The notes beneath the pieces are model-generated. The model searched no databases and was not told the origin of the DNA. It saw only the letters and a program-made list of their open reading frames with translations. Positions 15,801 through 22,441 of a stretch of 27,787 nucleotides of DNA are shown here, in pieces. The stretch is from assembly GCA_910580195.1 (NCBI GenBank), contig CAJTWA010000053.1:1-27787 (forward strand), given 5' to 3'. How positions within the stretch are numbered: position 1 is the stretch's first letter; each line of letters starts with the position of its first letter. The stretch comes from an uncultured Lachnospiraceae bacterium. GTDB taxonomy: Bacteria; Bacillota; Clostridia; Lachnospirales; Lachnospiraceae. The translations under genes and the position numbers were made by a program.

Positions 15801-16330
15801 AAAATATGTTAACAAATATAGAATTTACGCTTGACCGTACAGATTATACTTATTTGAAAAATGTTACCGGAGGTGAAAGAACAAACTATGCCAGCCGGGC
15901 GCTTTATGAAACCGAATTTACAAAGGAGCAAGAACTGGGCGGTTTAAACATCCAGCATAGCAGTATCACATTTGATTCAACAGCTATCCCGCAGTATTCC
16001 TTTAATACAGTTGAAATGGGATTATGGCGTATTGGGGTGTCAACCCCAGAACGGGCAAACCGCACTTTGAAAGCCGTGGATGAAGCCCTGAAATATATCA
16101 CATACCGGCGCAGCAACTATGGCGCTTATCAAAACCGTCTGGAACATACATTCAGCAATGTTACAAATACTGCTGAAAACCTGACATCTGCGGAATCACG
16201 TATCCGGGATACTGACATGGCAGCAGAGATGATGATGCTTACCAAGAACAATCTTCTTCAGCAAGCAATTTCCAGTATCTTGACACAGGCAAACCATAAT
16301 ACCAGCAGTGTGATATCTCTTTTGGAATAA
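12890..16330 (+). CDS. Giant flagellin with about 900-residue insertion domain
   Basis: A 1146-residue flagellar filament protein; common flagellins are about 270-550. Residues 1-145 are the N-terminal D0/D1 helices (KLSSGFRINRAADDAAGLKI, DGISFIQTGDGAMNEATDII). Residues about 1045-1146 are the C-terminal D1/D0 (AVDEALKYITYRRSNYGAYQ, SRIRDTDMAAEM, LLQQAISSILTQANH). The central part should project from the filament surface. It holds six cysteines (219, 460, 605, 656, 659, 892), with a CxxC at 656-659, and a three-fold YW repeat at 825-890. No HExxH is present, so it is not a flagellinolysin. The gene starts at 12890 or at the next codon. It has its own terminator and no flagellar neighbours in this window. 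Confidence 0.92.
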   Translation: MMLSVYTNLAALTAQNNLKGISKKTDKNMEKLSSGFRINRAADDAAGLKISEKMRTLIRGLDQGSQNTMDGISFIQTGDGAMNEATDIIHRIKELTIQGMNDTLNVEDREAIDEEIIQLKDELNRIGKTTEFNNKLVFDNSNISMEIDGETQFDLLVYNSNFENGKAEFGGVIINGDRIPWDTISKDMVRIENGQQVFQEGSYPYTYAGPPSITFTLDCKDGAQVPDITQHKDMRVAGRNLIIDGEIFPLPESFEDEDGNPATSLEPEEGYLLQYQNTKILFYVPRGVSSVEDFGKKFNESYGSNGRFSWDIVYRGQELETAVETKIEPNIRVSKAMAHELVYGDDKYSLELKVDEEGIALTRNGNEIAGSRMLWEEFKDENGRGITSWKNPSPTMAGGSGIVNGFENKEFTYSYYIDGERNSNDTHKAHEADLAFSFRLSDIASLKSIQDGINGIKLNCDTVMTSYDPEKLKGITSLGIQISSKITLEDEWKAEQLFDDDAKDINVADRIDFNKNSSLDWTTDPVFTMTGTHESSGKQIEFKSQGLNNQVNQISGDIKNQLDDWIKRKQEALLSGITDISNIPPIKDLADPIGSSHITNNVYFCEDMPPISDLTDYVSFMSPEPGTLPGVHIDFQQITDKSMLDALDGHGFDTTCRTCNDHYSTLFTKEPVYNENGEDVGFFVDNTSQTFHELKINLDKLNEKITDNINADPSLTYPEALAKSFVNTIRDTGFSSHFTGYGYKDSTFYIFDYRINGEDKGDVHNASFYRKPFSSINKKELAIKTESDNNSTIDFKLDYDVNEFSKNIDMKMNATKTTPADHTGEYWQLTDNTGKVSYTTVPPNQAASGELAKYESGKYWLAADGATVLTTPPTPATEANYKAYWQLKDGSCTDIDPTTLPPLQQGDYATDGTGGFLKTYPEQYHKYAIDFTVTTKDENGTDSSVTVAAGQTMDEADKKIISESGARHALENMLTNIEFTLDRTDYTYLKNVTGGERTNYASRALYETEFTKEQELGGLNIQHSSITFDSTAIPQYSFNTVEMGLWRIGVSTPERANRTLKAVDEALKYITYRRSNYGAYQNRLEHTFSNVTNTAENLTSAESRIRDTDMAAEMMMLTKNNLLQQAISSILTQANHNTSSVISLLE
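15356..15640 (+). repeat. Three diverged YW-L repeats within the flagellin central domain
   Basis: Protein units start at GEYWQLTD (Y826 W827), GKYWLAAD (Y859 W860) and KAYWQLKD (Y884 W885), each followed by a Thr/Pro-rich stretch ending near PP (TTVPPN, TTPPTP, TTLPPL). Unit length is about 25-33 residues. Confidence 0.65.
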
Positions 16331-16350
16331 ATACTCAAACTACGTCTTTT

Positions 16351-16386
16351 AAAATTAACGCAGCCAATTCTCGCTGCGTTAATTTT
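16351..16386 (+). terminator. Rho-independent terminator of the flagellin gene
   Basis: AAAATTAACGCAGC (16351-16364) pairs perfectly with GCTGCGTTAATTTT (16373-16386) around an 8-nt loop, 20 bp after the flagellin stop. It ends in TTTT with further T-rich sequence. Confidence 0.9.
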
Positions 16387-16507
16387 CATTCTTTCACAGG
16401 TTGATGCCCCGCTGCTTGCAGCGCTCTGAAAGAAGTTAGGGAGGAAATCCCCGTTGCCTGCAGCAGAGCGGTTCATTTTAGGCCCTTTACTTTTTTCACA
16501 ATTTCTT

Positions 16508-16536
16508 TTGCAATTTTCCCCCTTCTATACTATACT
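16508..16536 (+). promoter_or_regulatory. Promoter of the guanylate-kinase-like/holB cluster
   Basis: TTGCAA (16508-16513) and TATACT (16531-16536) are separated by 17 bp, 61 bp upstream of the ATG at 16598. It shows the housekeeping genes after the flagellin are transcribed independently of it. Confidence 0.7.
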
Positions 16537-16597
16537 ATAAAAGGGCTGCCCAAAACCAAGGCTGCGCCCCGCCCAAAGAAAGGAACCAAACGACGCC

Positions 16598-17185
16598 ATG
16601 GGAAAAATATTTTGCTTAATGGGAAAAAGCGCATGCGGGAAAGACACCATTTACAAGCGGATTTTATCCGAACCATCCCTTCCCTTAAAAACGCTGGTCC
16701 CATACACCACCCGCCCCGCCCGGGACGGCGAAACAGACGGCGTGGAATATTATTTCCTGACAGACAGGCAGCAGCAGGAATTAGAGCGGCAAGGGAAAAT
16801 CATTGAACTGCGCGCCTACCATACCGTCCATGGCGTCTGGAAATATTTCACTGTCAACGACCACCAAATCCATTTAGAAAGCTGCCATTACCTGATGATT
16901 GGCACACTGGAATCATACCTGAAATTACAGGGATATTTTGGCCGGGACGCGGTTGTCCCCCTGTACGTGGAAGTGGACGACGGGGAGAGGCTCCAGCGGG
17001 CGCTGAACCGGGAGAGGCTCCAGCCTGAGCCAAAATACCAAGAATTATGCCGCAGGTTCCTTGCAGACGATGCGGATTTTTCCCGGGAAAACCTAAAAAA
17101 GGCAGGGGTAACGGTTACTTTTTCCAATCAGGATATTGCCCCCTGCACACGGAAGATCATTTCCTATATAAAAGCGAATATGTAG
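16598..17185 (+). CDS. Guanylate kinase-like P-loop protein
   Basis: A 195-residue protein of the guanylate kinase fold. The P-loop is GKSACGKDT (9-17), with Asp where Gmk has Ser/Thr after the lysine. The GMP-binding segment is YTTRPARDGETDGVEYYF (36-53), followed by an acidic VEVDDGERL near 126 and a C-terminal lid region. Classical Gmk phosphorylates GMP; this diverged paralogue type is frequent in Lachnospiraceae beside holB and is not necessarily the essential Gmk. It takes the place of thymidylate kinase (tmk), which occupies this slot in Bacillus. The start follows AAAGAAAGGAACC, at somewhat long spacing. Confidence 0.82.
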   Translation: MGKIFCLMGKSACGKDTIYKRILSEPSLPLKTLVPYTTRPARDGETDGVEYYFLTDRQQQELERQGKIIELRAYHTVHGVWKYFTVNDHQIHLESCHYLMIGTLESYLKLQGYFGRDAVVPLYVEVDDGERLQRALNRERLQPEPKYQELCRRFLADDADFSRENLKKAGVTVTFSNQDIAPCTRKIISYIKANM

Positions 17186-17453
17186 CTCCCACGGGCTGCC
17201 CAGCAAAGGCGCGGCAGGGATTTCCTATATTTTTTCACTTTACAATACAGGGGAAGGGCCCGATATTAATGATATACCTTTAACTGCAAGATGCCCAATA
17301 ATAAGCTCCAGGCTTAGCGGCAGCAAAATGCTACGCCCAAGCAATATCCTTCTGCGTCGGCGGCTGCCATACATGAAAAGTAAGGGCATCCAAAACAGCA
17401 GAAAGCCCGGATCAAGGAAACAGGGCAGAATAAATAGAAAGGCAGGTGATCCC
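17186..17453 (+). other. Gap between the guanylate-kinase-like gene and yaaR
   Basis: The 268 bp hold no gene that can be supported. The yaaR frame is open back to 17328, but the added codons (Arg/Lys-rich) look non-coding. A weak GC stem (CTGCC...GGCAG, 17200-17220) is followed by a few Ts. Confidence 0.4.
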
Positions 17454-17894
17454 ATGGCGCTCAAAGTAGATTCCATCAACGCCTTGCAGCCAACAGACGC
17501 CCCCCAGACAGCGGAAAAAGGGGACGGCAGCTTTAAGTTCACTTTAGCAAGCCAAGTGGAAGAAGCGGAACTGCAAGAAAAACTGAACGGCCTAATGAAC
17601 GACATCACTGCTCAGGGAAAGAAGCTCTCCGAGCATATGGACATCCGCGATATGAAGAAATACCGGGAACTGGTGAAGGATTTCATGAATGAAGTCGTCA
17701 ACCGCTCCCACAAATTTTCCCGGGAAAATTTCCTGGACCGGCGGGGACGCCACCGGGTATACGGCATTGTCAAGCTGGTGGATAAGAACTTAGACGAACT
17801 AGCCAGCGAATTGGTAAAAGACGAAAAAGACAACCTTGCAATTTTAAGCAAAGTAGGGGAAATCCGGGGGCTGCTTTTAGATATTTCCACTTAA
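17454..17894 (+). CDS. yaaR: YaaR family protein (DUF327)
   Basis: A 146-residue protein, the same length as Bacillus YaaR. Visible family features are FKFTLASQVEEAELQEKLNG near 28-47, then DMKKYRELVKDFMNEVV, RRGRHRVYGIVKLVDKNLDE and a final GEIRGLLLDI. It is a helical cytoplasmic protein of unknown function, almost always encoded next to holB. The ATG at 17454 is preceded by AGAAAGGCAGGTGATCCC; the longer frame back to 17328 adds a basic stretch absent from the family. The last codons (GATATTTCCACTTAA) are repeated twice more downstream. Confidence 0.88.
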   Translation: MALKVDSINALQPTDAPQTAEKGDGSFKFTLASQVEEAELQEKLNGLMNDITAQGKKLSEHMDIRDMKKYRELVKDFMNEVVNRSHKFSRENFLDRRGRHRVYGIVKLVDKNLDELASELVKDEKDNLAILSKVGEIRGLLLDIST

Positions 17895-18010
17895 TGGTTT
17901 CCAAAAACACGGAAATCCACCGGCAGCTTTGGGATATTTCCACTGAATTATTTTGAAATGATTCAAAAAGTGGGCATCTGCGGGCTGTTTTTGGGGATAT
18001 TTCCGCTGAA
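17868..18010 (+). repeat. Three imperfect direct repeats of the yaaR 3' end
   Basis: The motif GATATTTCC[AG]CT[TG]AA, with a preceding GC-rich GCTG/CTTT part, occurs at 17868-17894 (end of yaaR), 17921-17947 and 17981-18010. The third also carries one A-to-G change. The copies lie in the 252-bp gap before holB, where no other gene is seen. Confidence 0.7.
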
Positions 18011-18146
18011 CTATGCGCAATCTTTTACAAGAAAAGAGCAACATCCAGCAGCCTCTTATGGGATATCCCTACACCAAGGATTCCCGGATTCTTGCACAAA
18101 GCTGGCTATGCTACAGGTTGTTTTACTTAAACAGAAATGGGGAATT

Positions 18147-19139
18147 ATGATGGCAGGTTTTTCAAGCATTATCGGACATGAACAAATCAAAGAACATTTA
18201 CAGAATGCAATTTCCATGGATAAGATCTCCCACGCCTATATTTTCCACGGGCCGGACAAATCCGGGAAAATGGCTTTGGCGAAAAGTTTTGCCATGGCCT
18301 TGCAATGCCAGCAGCACGGCACGGAAGGGTGCATGGAGTGCCTCTCCTGCAGGCAGGCCTTGGCTGGCACCCACCCTGACATTATTTACCTGCAGCACGG
18401 GAAACCAAATACCATTTCCGTGGACGACATACGGACGCAGGTAAATAACACCGTAGGCATGAAGCCCTATGCCTTCCCCTACAAAATTTATATCATTGAC
18501 GAAGCGGAAAAAATGAACCAGCAGGCACAGAACGCACTCTTAAAAACCATTGAGGAACCCCCGGCCTATGCCGTGATCCTGCTCCTTACCAACAACGCGG
18601 ACACCTTCCTGCCAACAATTTTATCCCGGTGCATCACCCTGAACTTAAAGGTGGTCCCTGATGAAAAAATCCGCGCTTTTTTGATGGAAAAATACCAAAT
18701 CCCGGACTACAAGGCCGACATCTGCACCGCATTTGCCCAAGGGAATGTGGGAAAAGCCATCCAACTGGCCGAATCCGAGGATTTTAATGAGATAAAAAAT
18801 TCCGCCCTGCAGCTTTTAAAGCGGATCAAAGAAATTGAGCTTTACGAACTGATGGAGGCTGTCAAGCAAATTGGCGAATACAAGCTGGAAATCAACGATT
18901 ATTTTGACATCATGATGATTTGGTACCGGGACGTTATTTTTTACAAAGCCACCTCTGATGTCAACCGCCTTATTTTCAAGGATGAGGTCTATAACATTAA
19001 AAAACAGGCAAGCAAAAGCTCCTACGAGGGGATTGAAACCATTATCAAAGCATTGGAAAAGGCAAAACGCCGCCTGAACGCCAATGTGAATTTCGAGCTG
19101 ACGATGGAACTTTTGCTGCTTACCATAAAGGAGAATTAA
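18147..19139 (+). CDS. holB: DNA polymerase III clamp-loader subunit delta prime
   Basis: A 330-residue AAA+ clamp-loader subunit. SIIGHEQIKEHLQNAI opens the domain, and the P-loop GPDKSGKMAL (35-44) lacks the usual Ser/Thr after Lys, consistent with a subunit that does not hydrolyse ATP. The zinc module is C54-x7-C62-x2-C65-x2-C68. YIIDEAEKMNQQAQNALLKT then TIEEPP is Walker B plus the sensor region, and LSRC holds the SRC motif. It loads the sliding clamp with DnaX and delta. The ATG at 18147 follows AAATGGGGAATT and fits the family; the upstream open frame runs through the repeats. It is followed directly by ricT, the order found in Bacillus. Confidence 0.94.
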   Translation: MMAGFSSIIGHEQIKEHLQNAISMDKISHAYIFHGPDKSGKMALAKSFAMALQCQQHGTEGCMECLSCRQALAGTHPDIIYLQHGKPNTISVDDIRTQVNNTVGMKPYAFPYKIYIIDEAEKMNQQAQNALLKTIEEPPAYAVILLLTNNADTFLPTILSRCITLNLKVVPDEKIRAFLMEKYQIPDYKADICTAFAQGNVGKAIQLAESEDFNEIKNSALQLLKRIKEIELYELMEAVKQIGEYKLEINDYFDIMMIWYRDVIFYKATSDVNRLIFKDEVYNIKKQASKSSYEGIETIIKALEKAKRRLNANVNFELTMELLLLTIKEN

Positions 19140-20051
19140 ATGATGATAAAAGTAGTCGGCGTCAGGTTCCGCACCGCCGGGAAAATTTACTATTTTGATC
19201 CCAAAAATTATAATATCGAAGAAGGCGACCACGTGATTGTGGAAACCGCCCGGGGAGTGGAATACGGCACTGTGATGATTGCCCCAAAGGAACTTCCGCC
19301 GGAAAAAGTTATCCAGCCCCTAAAGCCCGTCATCCGGGTTGCCACCCCAGAAGATGAGAAAATAGAAGAAAAAAACCATAGAAAAGAAAAAGAAGCCTTT
19401 AAGATCTGCATTGAGAAAATCCAGAAGCACAAAATGGAAATGAAGCTGGTGGACGCAGAGTACACCTTTGACAATAACAAGCTGCTGTTTTACTTTACGG
19501 CGGACGGGCGCATTGACTTCCGGGAACTGGTAAAGGATTTAGCCTCCGTCTTCCGCACCCGGATTGAACTGCGGCAAATTGGCGTCCGGGATGAAACCAA
19601 AATTTTAGGGGGAATCGGCATCTGCGGCAGGCCCCTTTGCTGCAACACCTTCCTCTCCGAATTCGCGCCGGTATCCATTAAGATGGCAAAGGAACAGAAC
19701 CTTTCCCTGAACCCTTCCAAGATTTCCGGCGTCTGCGGCAGGCTTATGTGCTGCCTGAAAAATGAGGAGGAAACCTACGAATACCTAAACAGCCGCCTTC
19801 CCAACACCGGGGATTACGTCACCACCGACGACCGCCTGAGAGGGGAAGTACACAGCGTCAATGTGCTGCGCCAAACCGTGAAAGTGCTGGTGGAAATTGA
19901 CGACGAAAAAGAAATCCGGGAATACCGGGTGAACCAGCTAAAATTCAAGCCGAAACGCAAAAAAGAGCATTTGAAGCTTTCCGCAGAGGAAATGAAGGAG
20001 CTGTCGGCCCTCGAAGATAAAGGCAAATCCCGGATTGAAGATAACCACTAA
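19140..20051 (+). CDS. ricT: RicT/YaaT (PSP1 domain), iron-sulfur Y-complex subunit
   Basis: A 303-residue PSP1 domain protein. The conserved cysteines are C162, C167, C168 (GICGRPLCC) and C199, C204, C205 (GVCGRLMCC). In the Bacillus RicA-RicF-RicT complex, RicT cysteines help hold [4Fe-4S] clusters, and the complex assists RNase Y in mRNA maturation and affects sporulation, competence and biofilm formation. The family core YYFDPKN...VIVETARGVEYGTV is at 17-45. The ATG follows the holB stop with no gap, with AAAGGAG inside the last holB codons, so the genes are co-translated. RicA and RicF are not in the window. Confidence 0.94.
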   Translation: MMIKVVGVRFRTAGKIYYFDPKNYNIEEGDHVIVETARGVEYGTVMIAPKELPPEKVIQPLKPVIRVATPEDEKIEEKNHRKEKEAFKICIEKIQKHKMEMKLVDAEYTFDNNKLLFYFTADGRIDFRELVKDLASVFRTRIELRQIGVRDETKILGGIGICGRPLCCNTFLSEFAPVSIKMAKEQNLSLNPSKISGVCGRLMCCLKNEEETYEYLNSRLPNTGDYVTTDDRLRGEVHSVNVLRQTVKVLVEIDDEKEIREYRVNQLKFKPKRKKEHLKLSAEEMKELSALEDKGKSRIEDNH

Positions 20052-20089
20052 GGATTCCTACGCCGGAACATTTTTTAAGCTGCCCAAGG

Positions 20090-20128
20090 CTAGTGTACTG
20101 TCTGGATTATATTTAGGCAGTACACTAG
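20090..20128 (+). terminator. Inverted repeat after ricT, possible weak terminator
   Basis: CTAGTGTACTG (20090-20100) and CAGTACACTAG (20118-20128) are perfect 11-bp arms with a 17-nt loop followed by TTTTAA. It is 38 bp past the ricT stop and 62 bp before the trmN6 start. Bacillus has yabA in this position; it is absent here. Confidence 0.5.
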
Positions 20129-20190
20129 TTTTAACCTATCAGCCAATTAATCGAAAACTTACTCTGCTTATTGAAAGGAATAGATATCGC

Positions 20191-20928
20191 ATGTCTGTCA
20201 AATTATTGGAAAATGAGCGGCTGGACGAGCTTCACCGGAACGGGTATTACATCATCCAAAACCCCAAGAAATTCTGTTTCGGCATGGACGCCGTCCTTCT
20301 TTCCGGCTTTGCCAAGGTAAAGCCGCAGGAAACCGTCCTAGACCTCGGGACTGGGACAGGCATCATCCCCATCCTGCTGGAAGCCAAAACAAAGGGGCAG
20401 CACTTTACCGGCCTGGAAATCCAGCCGGAAAGCGCTGACATGGCAAGGCGGAGCGTAAGCATAAACCATCTGGAAGATAAAATCACCATAGAAATTGGCA
20501 ATATTAAGGATGCCTCCAAGCAGTTTGGGGCATCTTCTTTTCATGTTGTCACGTCCAACCCGCCCTACATGACGGACTGCCACGGCCTTAAGAACCCCAA
20601 TGAAGCCAAAGCCATTGCCCGCCACGAAATTCTCTGCAGCCTAGAGGACGTCATACGGGAAAGCGCCAAAACCCTAAAGCCCCAAGGACGCTTTTACATG
20701 GTGCACCGCCCCTTCCGCTTGGCCGAAATTATGGTCCTGATGCACCAGTATGGCCTAGAGCCAAAGCGGATGCAGCTGGTATACCCCTTTGTAGACAAAG
20801 AGCCCAACATGGTCCTGATAGAAGGGCTCCGGGGCGGAAACCCAAGGATTACCGTGGAAAAGCCCTTGGTTGTCTACAAAGAGCCCGGCGTGTATACGGA
20901 TGAAATTTATGATATTTATGGATATTAG
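20191..20928 (+). CDS. trmN6: tRNA1(Val) A37 N6-methyltransferase family protein
   Basis: A 245-residue class I SAM methyltransferase. The SAM-binding motif is VLDLGTGTGIIP (49-60), the acidic motif is GLEIQPE (74-80), and the catalytic NPPY (123-126) is typical of N6-adenine methyltransferases. The N-terminal part (QNPKKFCFGMDAVLLSGFA) is characteristic of the YabB/YfiC group, which methylates adenosine 37 of tRNA-Val in E. coli. The ATG at 20191 follows TTGAAAGGAATAG; the frame is open back to 20035 but overlaps ricT and runs through the hairpin, so the longer start is rejected. Order ricT-trmN6-rsmI matches yaaT-(yabA)-yabB-yabC of Bacillus. Confidence 0.92.
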   Translation: MSVKLLENERLDELHRNGYYIIQNPKKFCFGMDAVLLSGFAKVKPQETVLDLGTGTGIIPILLEAKTKGQHFTGLEIQPESADMARRSVSINHLEDKITIEIGNIKDASKQFGASSFHVVTSNPPYMTDCHGLKNPNEAKAIARHEILCSLEDVIRESAKTLKPQGRFYMVHRPFRLAEIMVLMHQYGLEPKRMQLVYPFVDKEPNMVLIEGLRGGNPRITVEKPLVVYKEPGVYTDEIYDIYGY

Positions 20929-20991
20929 CATATAAATAGGCCGTTCGTTTTATCCTATAAAATGCCCCTGAAAATAAGAAAGCAACTTACT

Positions 20992-21011
20992 GTGGAAAAT
21001 AAGTTTTCCAC
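20992..21011 (+). promoter_or_regulatory. Short perfect hairpin in the rsmI leader
   Basis: GTGGAAAA and TTTTCCAC form an 8-bp stem with a 4-nt loop (TAAG), 34 bp upstream of the rsmI GTG. No T tract follows. It may be a 5' UTR structure or a protein site. Confidence 0.4.
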
Positions 21012-21045
21012 TTCTATTGATACCGAAACAAAAGGAAAGGAATCC

Positions 21046-21900
21046 GTGATTATTATGCAAGGAACACTATACTTATGCGCTACCCCAATTGGGAATCTGG
21101 AAGACATTACCTTGCGGGTACTCCGCACCTTAAAAGAAGTGGATTTAATTGCTGCGGAAGACACCCGCAACTCCATCAAGCTCCTAAACCATTTCCAGAT
21201 CAGCACCCCCATGACAAGCTACCACGAACACAACAAAATTGAAAAAGCATACCAGCTTGCGGAAAAATTACAGCAAGGCCAAAACATCGCGTTAATCACC
21301 GATGCAGGCACCCCCGGCATCTCGGACCCAGGGGAAGACCTTGTCCGGATCTGCCAAGAATCCGGCATCCCCGTTACTTCCCTGCCGGGAGCCGCTGCGT
21401 GCATTACCGGGCTTACCATTTCCGGCCTGCCCACAAGGCGGTTTACCTTTGAAGGGTTCCTGCCCAGAGAAAAAAAAGAACGGGCCTTGGTGCTTTCCTC
21501 CTTAGGGCAGGAAACCCGGACAATCGTCCTATATGAAGCCCCCCACCACCTGAAAAAAACGCTGGAAGAACTGCACCACGCCCTAGGCGACCGGAAACTG
21601 GCCCTCTGCCGGGAACTCACCAAAAAATATGAAACCGTTTTTACAACCACCATTTCTGGGGCGGTATCCTGCTATTCCACACAGGAACCCCGGGGGGAAT
21701 ATGTGCTGGTAATTCAAGGGAAGGAACAGCAGGAAATCCGGAAGGAACAGCAGGAAAGCTGGGAAAACGTCCCTCTAAAAGAGCATATGGCACAGTACGA
21801 AAAACAGGGAATAGAAAGAAAAGAAGCTATGAAAATGGTAGCGAAAGACCGGGGGATCCCGAAACGGGAAGTGTATAGGCAATTACTAGAGCGTGTTTGA
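21046..21900 (+). CDS. rsmI: 16S rRNA (cytidine1402-2'-O)-methyltransferase
   Basis: Methylates the ribose of C1402 in the 16S rRNA decoding centre. Family motifs are present: LYLCATPIGNLEDIT, AAEDTRNS, ITDAGTPGISDPGEDLV and SLPGAAACITGL. GTG at 21046 is preferred because AAAGGAAAGG ends 5 bp before it; the ATG at 21055 (three codons later) would be 14 bp away. Both give a normal length (284 or 281). The frame is open further upstream but passes the leader hairpin. The last residues (LERV, stop) are encoded by the terminal repeat of a MITE-like element, so the native C-terminus was altered by insertion. Confidence 0.93.
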   Translation: MIIMQGTLYLCATPIGNLEDITLRVLRTLKEVDLIAAEDTRNSIKLLNHFQISTPMTSYHEHNKIEKAYQLAEKLQQGQNIALITDAGTPGISDPGEDLVRICQESGIPVTSLPGAAACITGLTISGLPTRRFTFEGFLPREKKERALVLSSLGQETRTIVLYEAPHHLKKTLEELHHALGDRKLALCRELTKKYETVFTTTISGAVSCYSTQEPRGEYVLVIQGKEQQEIRKEQQESWENVPLKEHMAQYEKQGIERKEAMKMVAKDRGIPKREVYRQLLERV

Positions 21901-22068
21901 AAAATACTTTCTGACAGATGTATTCCTCACTTTGTGGGACACCGAAGGCGCCCTGTGGGGATTTGCACCGAATGAGGGAGGCGTAGGCTACGTTGACTGA
22001 ATGAGGCGCAAATATCGCGCAAAGTGGGGGATGCAGATGGCGGGAATGATTTTTCAAACACGCTCTAG
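21886..22068. mobile_element. MITE-like element with 20-bp perfect terminal inverted repeats
   Basis: CTAGAGCGTGTTTGAAAAAT (21886-21905) is the exact reverse complement of 22049-22068. The similarity continues imperfectly inward for about 35 bp (CTCACTTTG against CCCACTTTG). The element is about 183 bp and encodes nothing. The palindromic CTAG at both ends hides the target duplication (TA or CTAG are both possible). Size and structure fit a non-autonomous element moved by a transposase elsewhere. Confidence 0.85.
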
Positions 22069-22117
22069 GCCAAGATTAAAAAATGGCAGGCGGATTTAAA
22101 AATTCACAAAAATTTAA

Positions 22118-22146
22118 TTGCAAAATTATCCGTAAAATTGTAAAAT
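22118..22146 (+). promoter_or_regulatory. Promoter of the GNAT toxin-antitoxin-like operon
   Basis: TTGCAA (22118-22123) and TAAAAT (22141-22146) are separated by 17 bp. ATTGCAAAAT and ATTGTAAAAT form a direct repeat that covers both hexamers and could be an autoregulatory site. It lies 104 bp before the ATG at 22250. Confidence 0.55.
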
Positions 22147-22249
22147 AGGATGAAAGAATTTCATTAATTACAGGAAAGCAATACAATATTTACTCTAATC
22201 AGAATAACTTAACGAACCAAACGCATACTATGGAAGGAGGTTTGTTTCT

Positions 22250-22441
22250 ATGGCAACTTCAAGCATTACTAAAAATTTTGTTATATCAGGCAAGCGGCAG
22301 GTGGAGATGTTTGCCGACGCGGTGGAAGCATCTGCAAATGACCGCCCAATCCGTATCCCTGTAGCTGCAAGGGAGCTAAAAGGTAAAGATGATTTGATGT
22401 TCCTTAACAGGATAAGGGAGAAAGCGAATGAAAACAAGTGA
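22250..22441 (+). CDS. Small antitoxin-like protein paired with GNAT protein
   Basis: A 63-residue protein, MATSSITKNFVISGKRQVEM at the start, then FADAVEASANDRP and a basic C-terminus (FLNRIREKANENK). I recognise it as a small Firmicutes protein that travels with GNAT acetyltransferases. The ITKNFVISG start could be a ribbon-helix-helix strand, but no domain is certain. GGAAGGAGG precedes the ATG. The stop overlaps the next gene by 14 bp, so the two are translationally coupled, as in type II toxin-antitoxin operons. The antitoxin role is inferred from this arrangement. Confidence 0.65.
   Translation: MATSSITKNFVISGKRQVEMFADAVEASANDRPIRIPVAARELKGKDDLMFLNRIREKANENK

Noticed and set aside
12890..16330. 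Flagellinolysin (flagellin with metalloprotease domain)
   Set aside because: No HExxH occurs in the central region; HELVYG near residue 345 lacks the second His.
20055..20078. Small hairpin TTCC/GGAA followed by T6 after ricT
   Set aside because: The stem is only 4-5 bp with a 6-nt loop; too weak to call a terminator.
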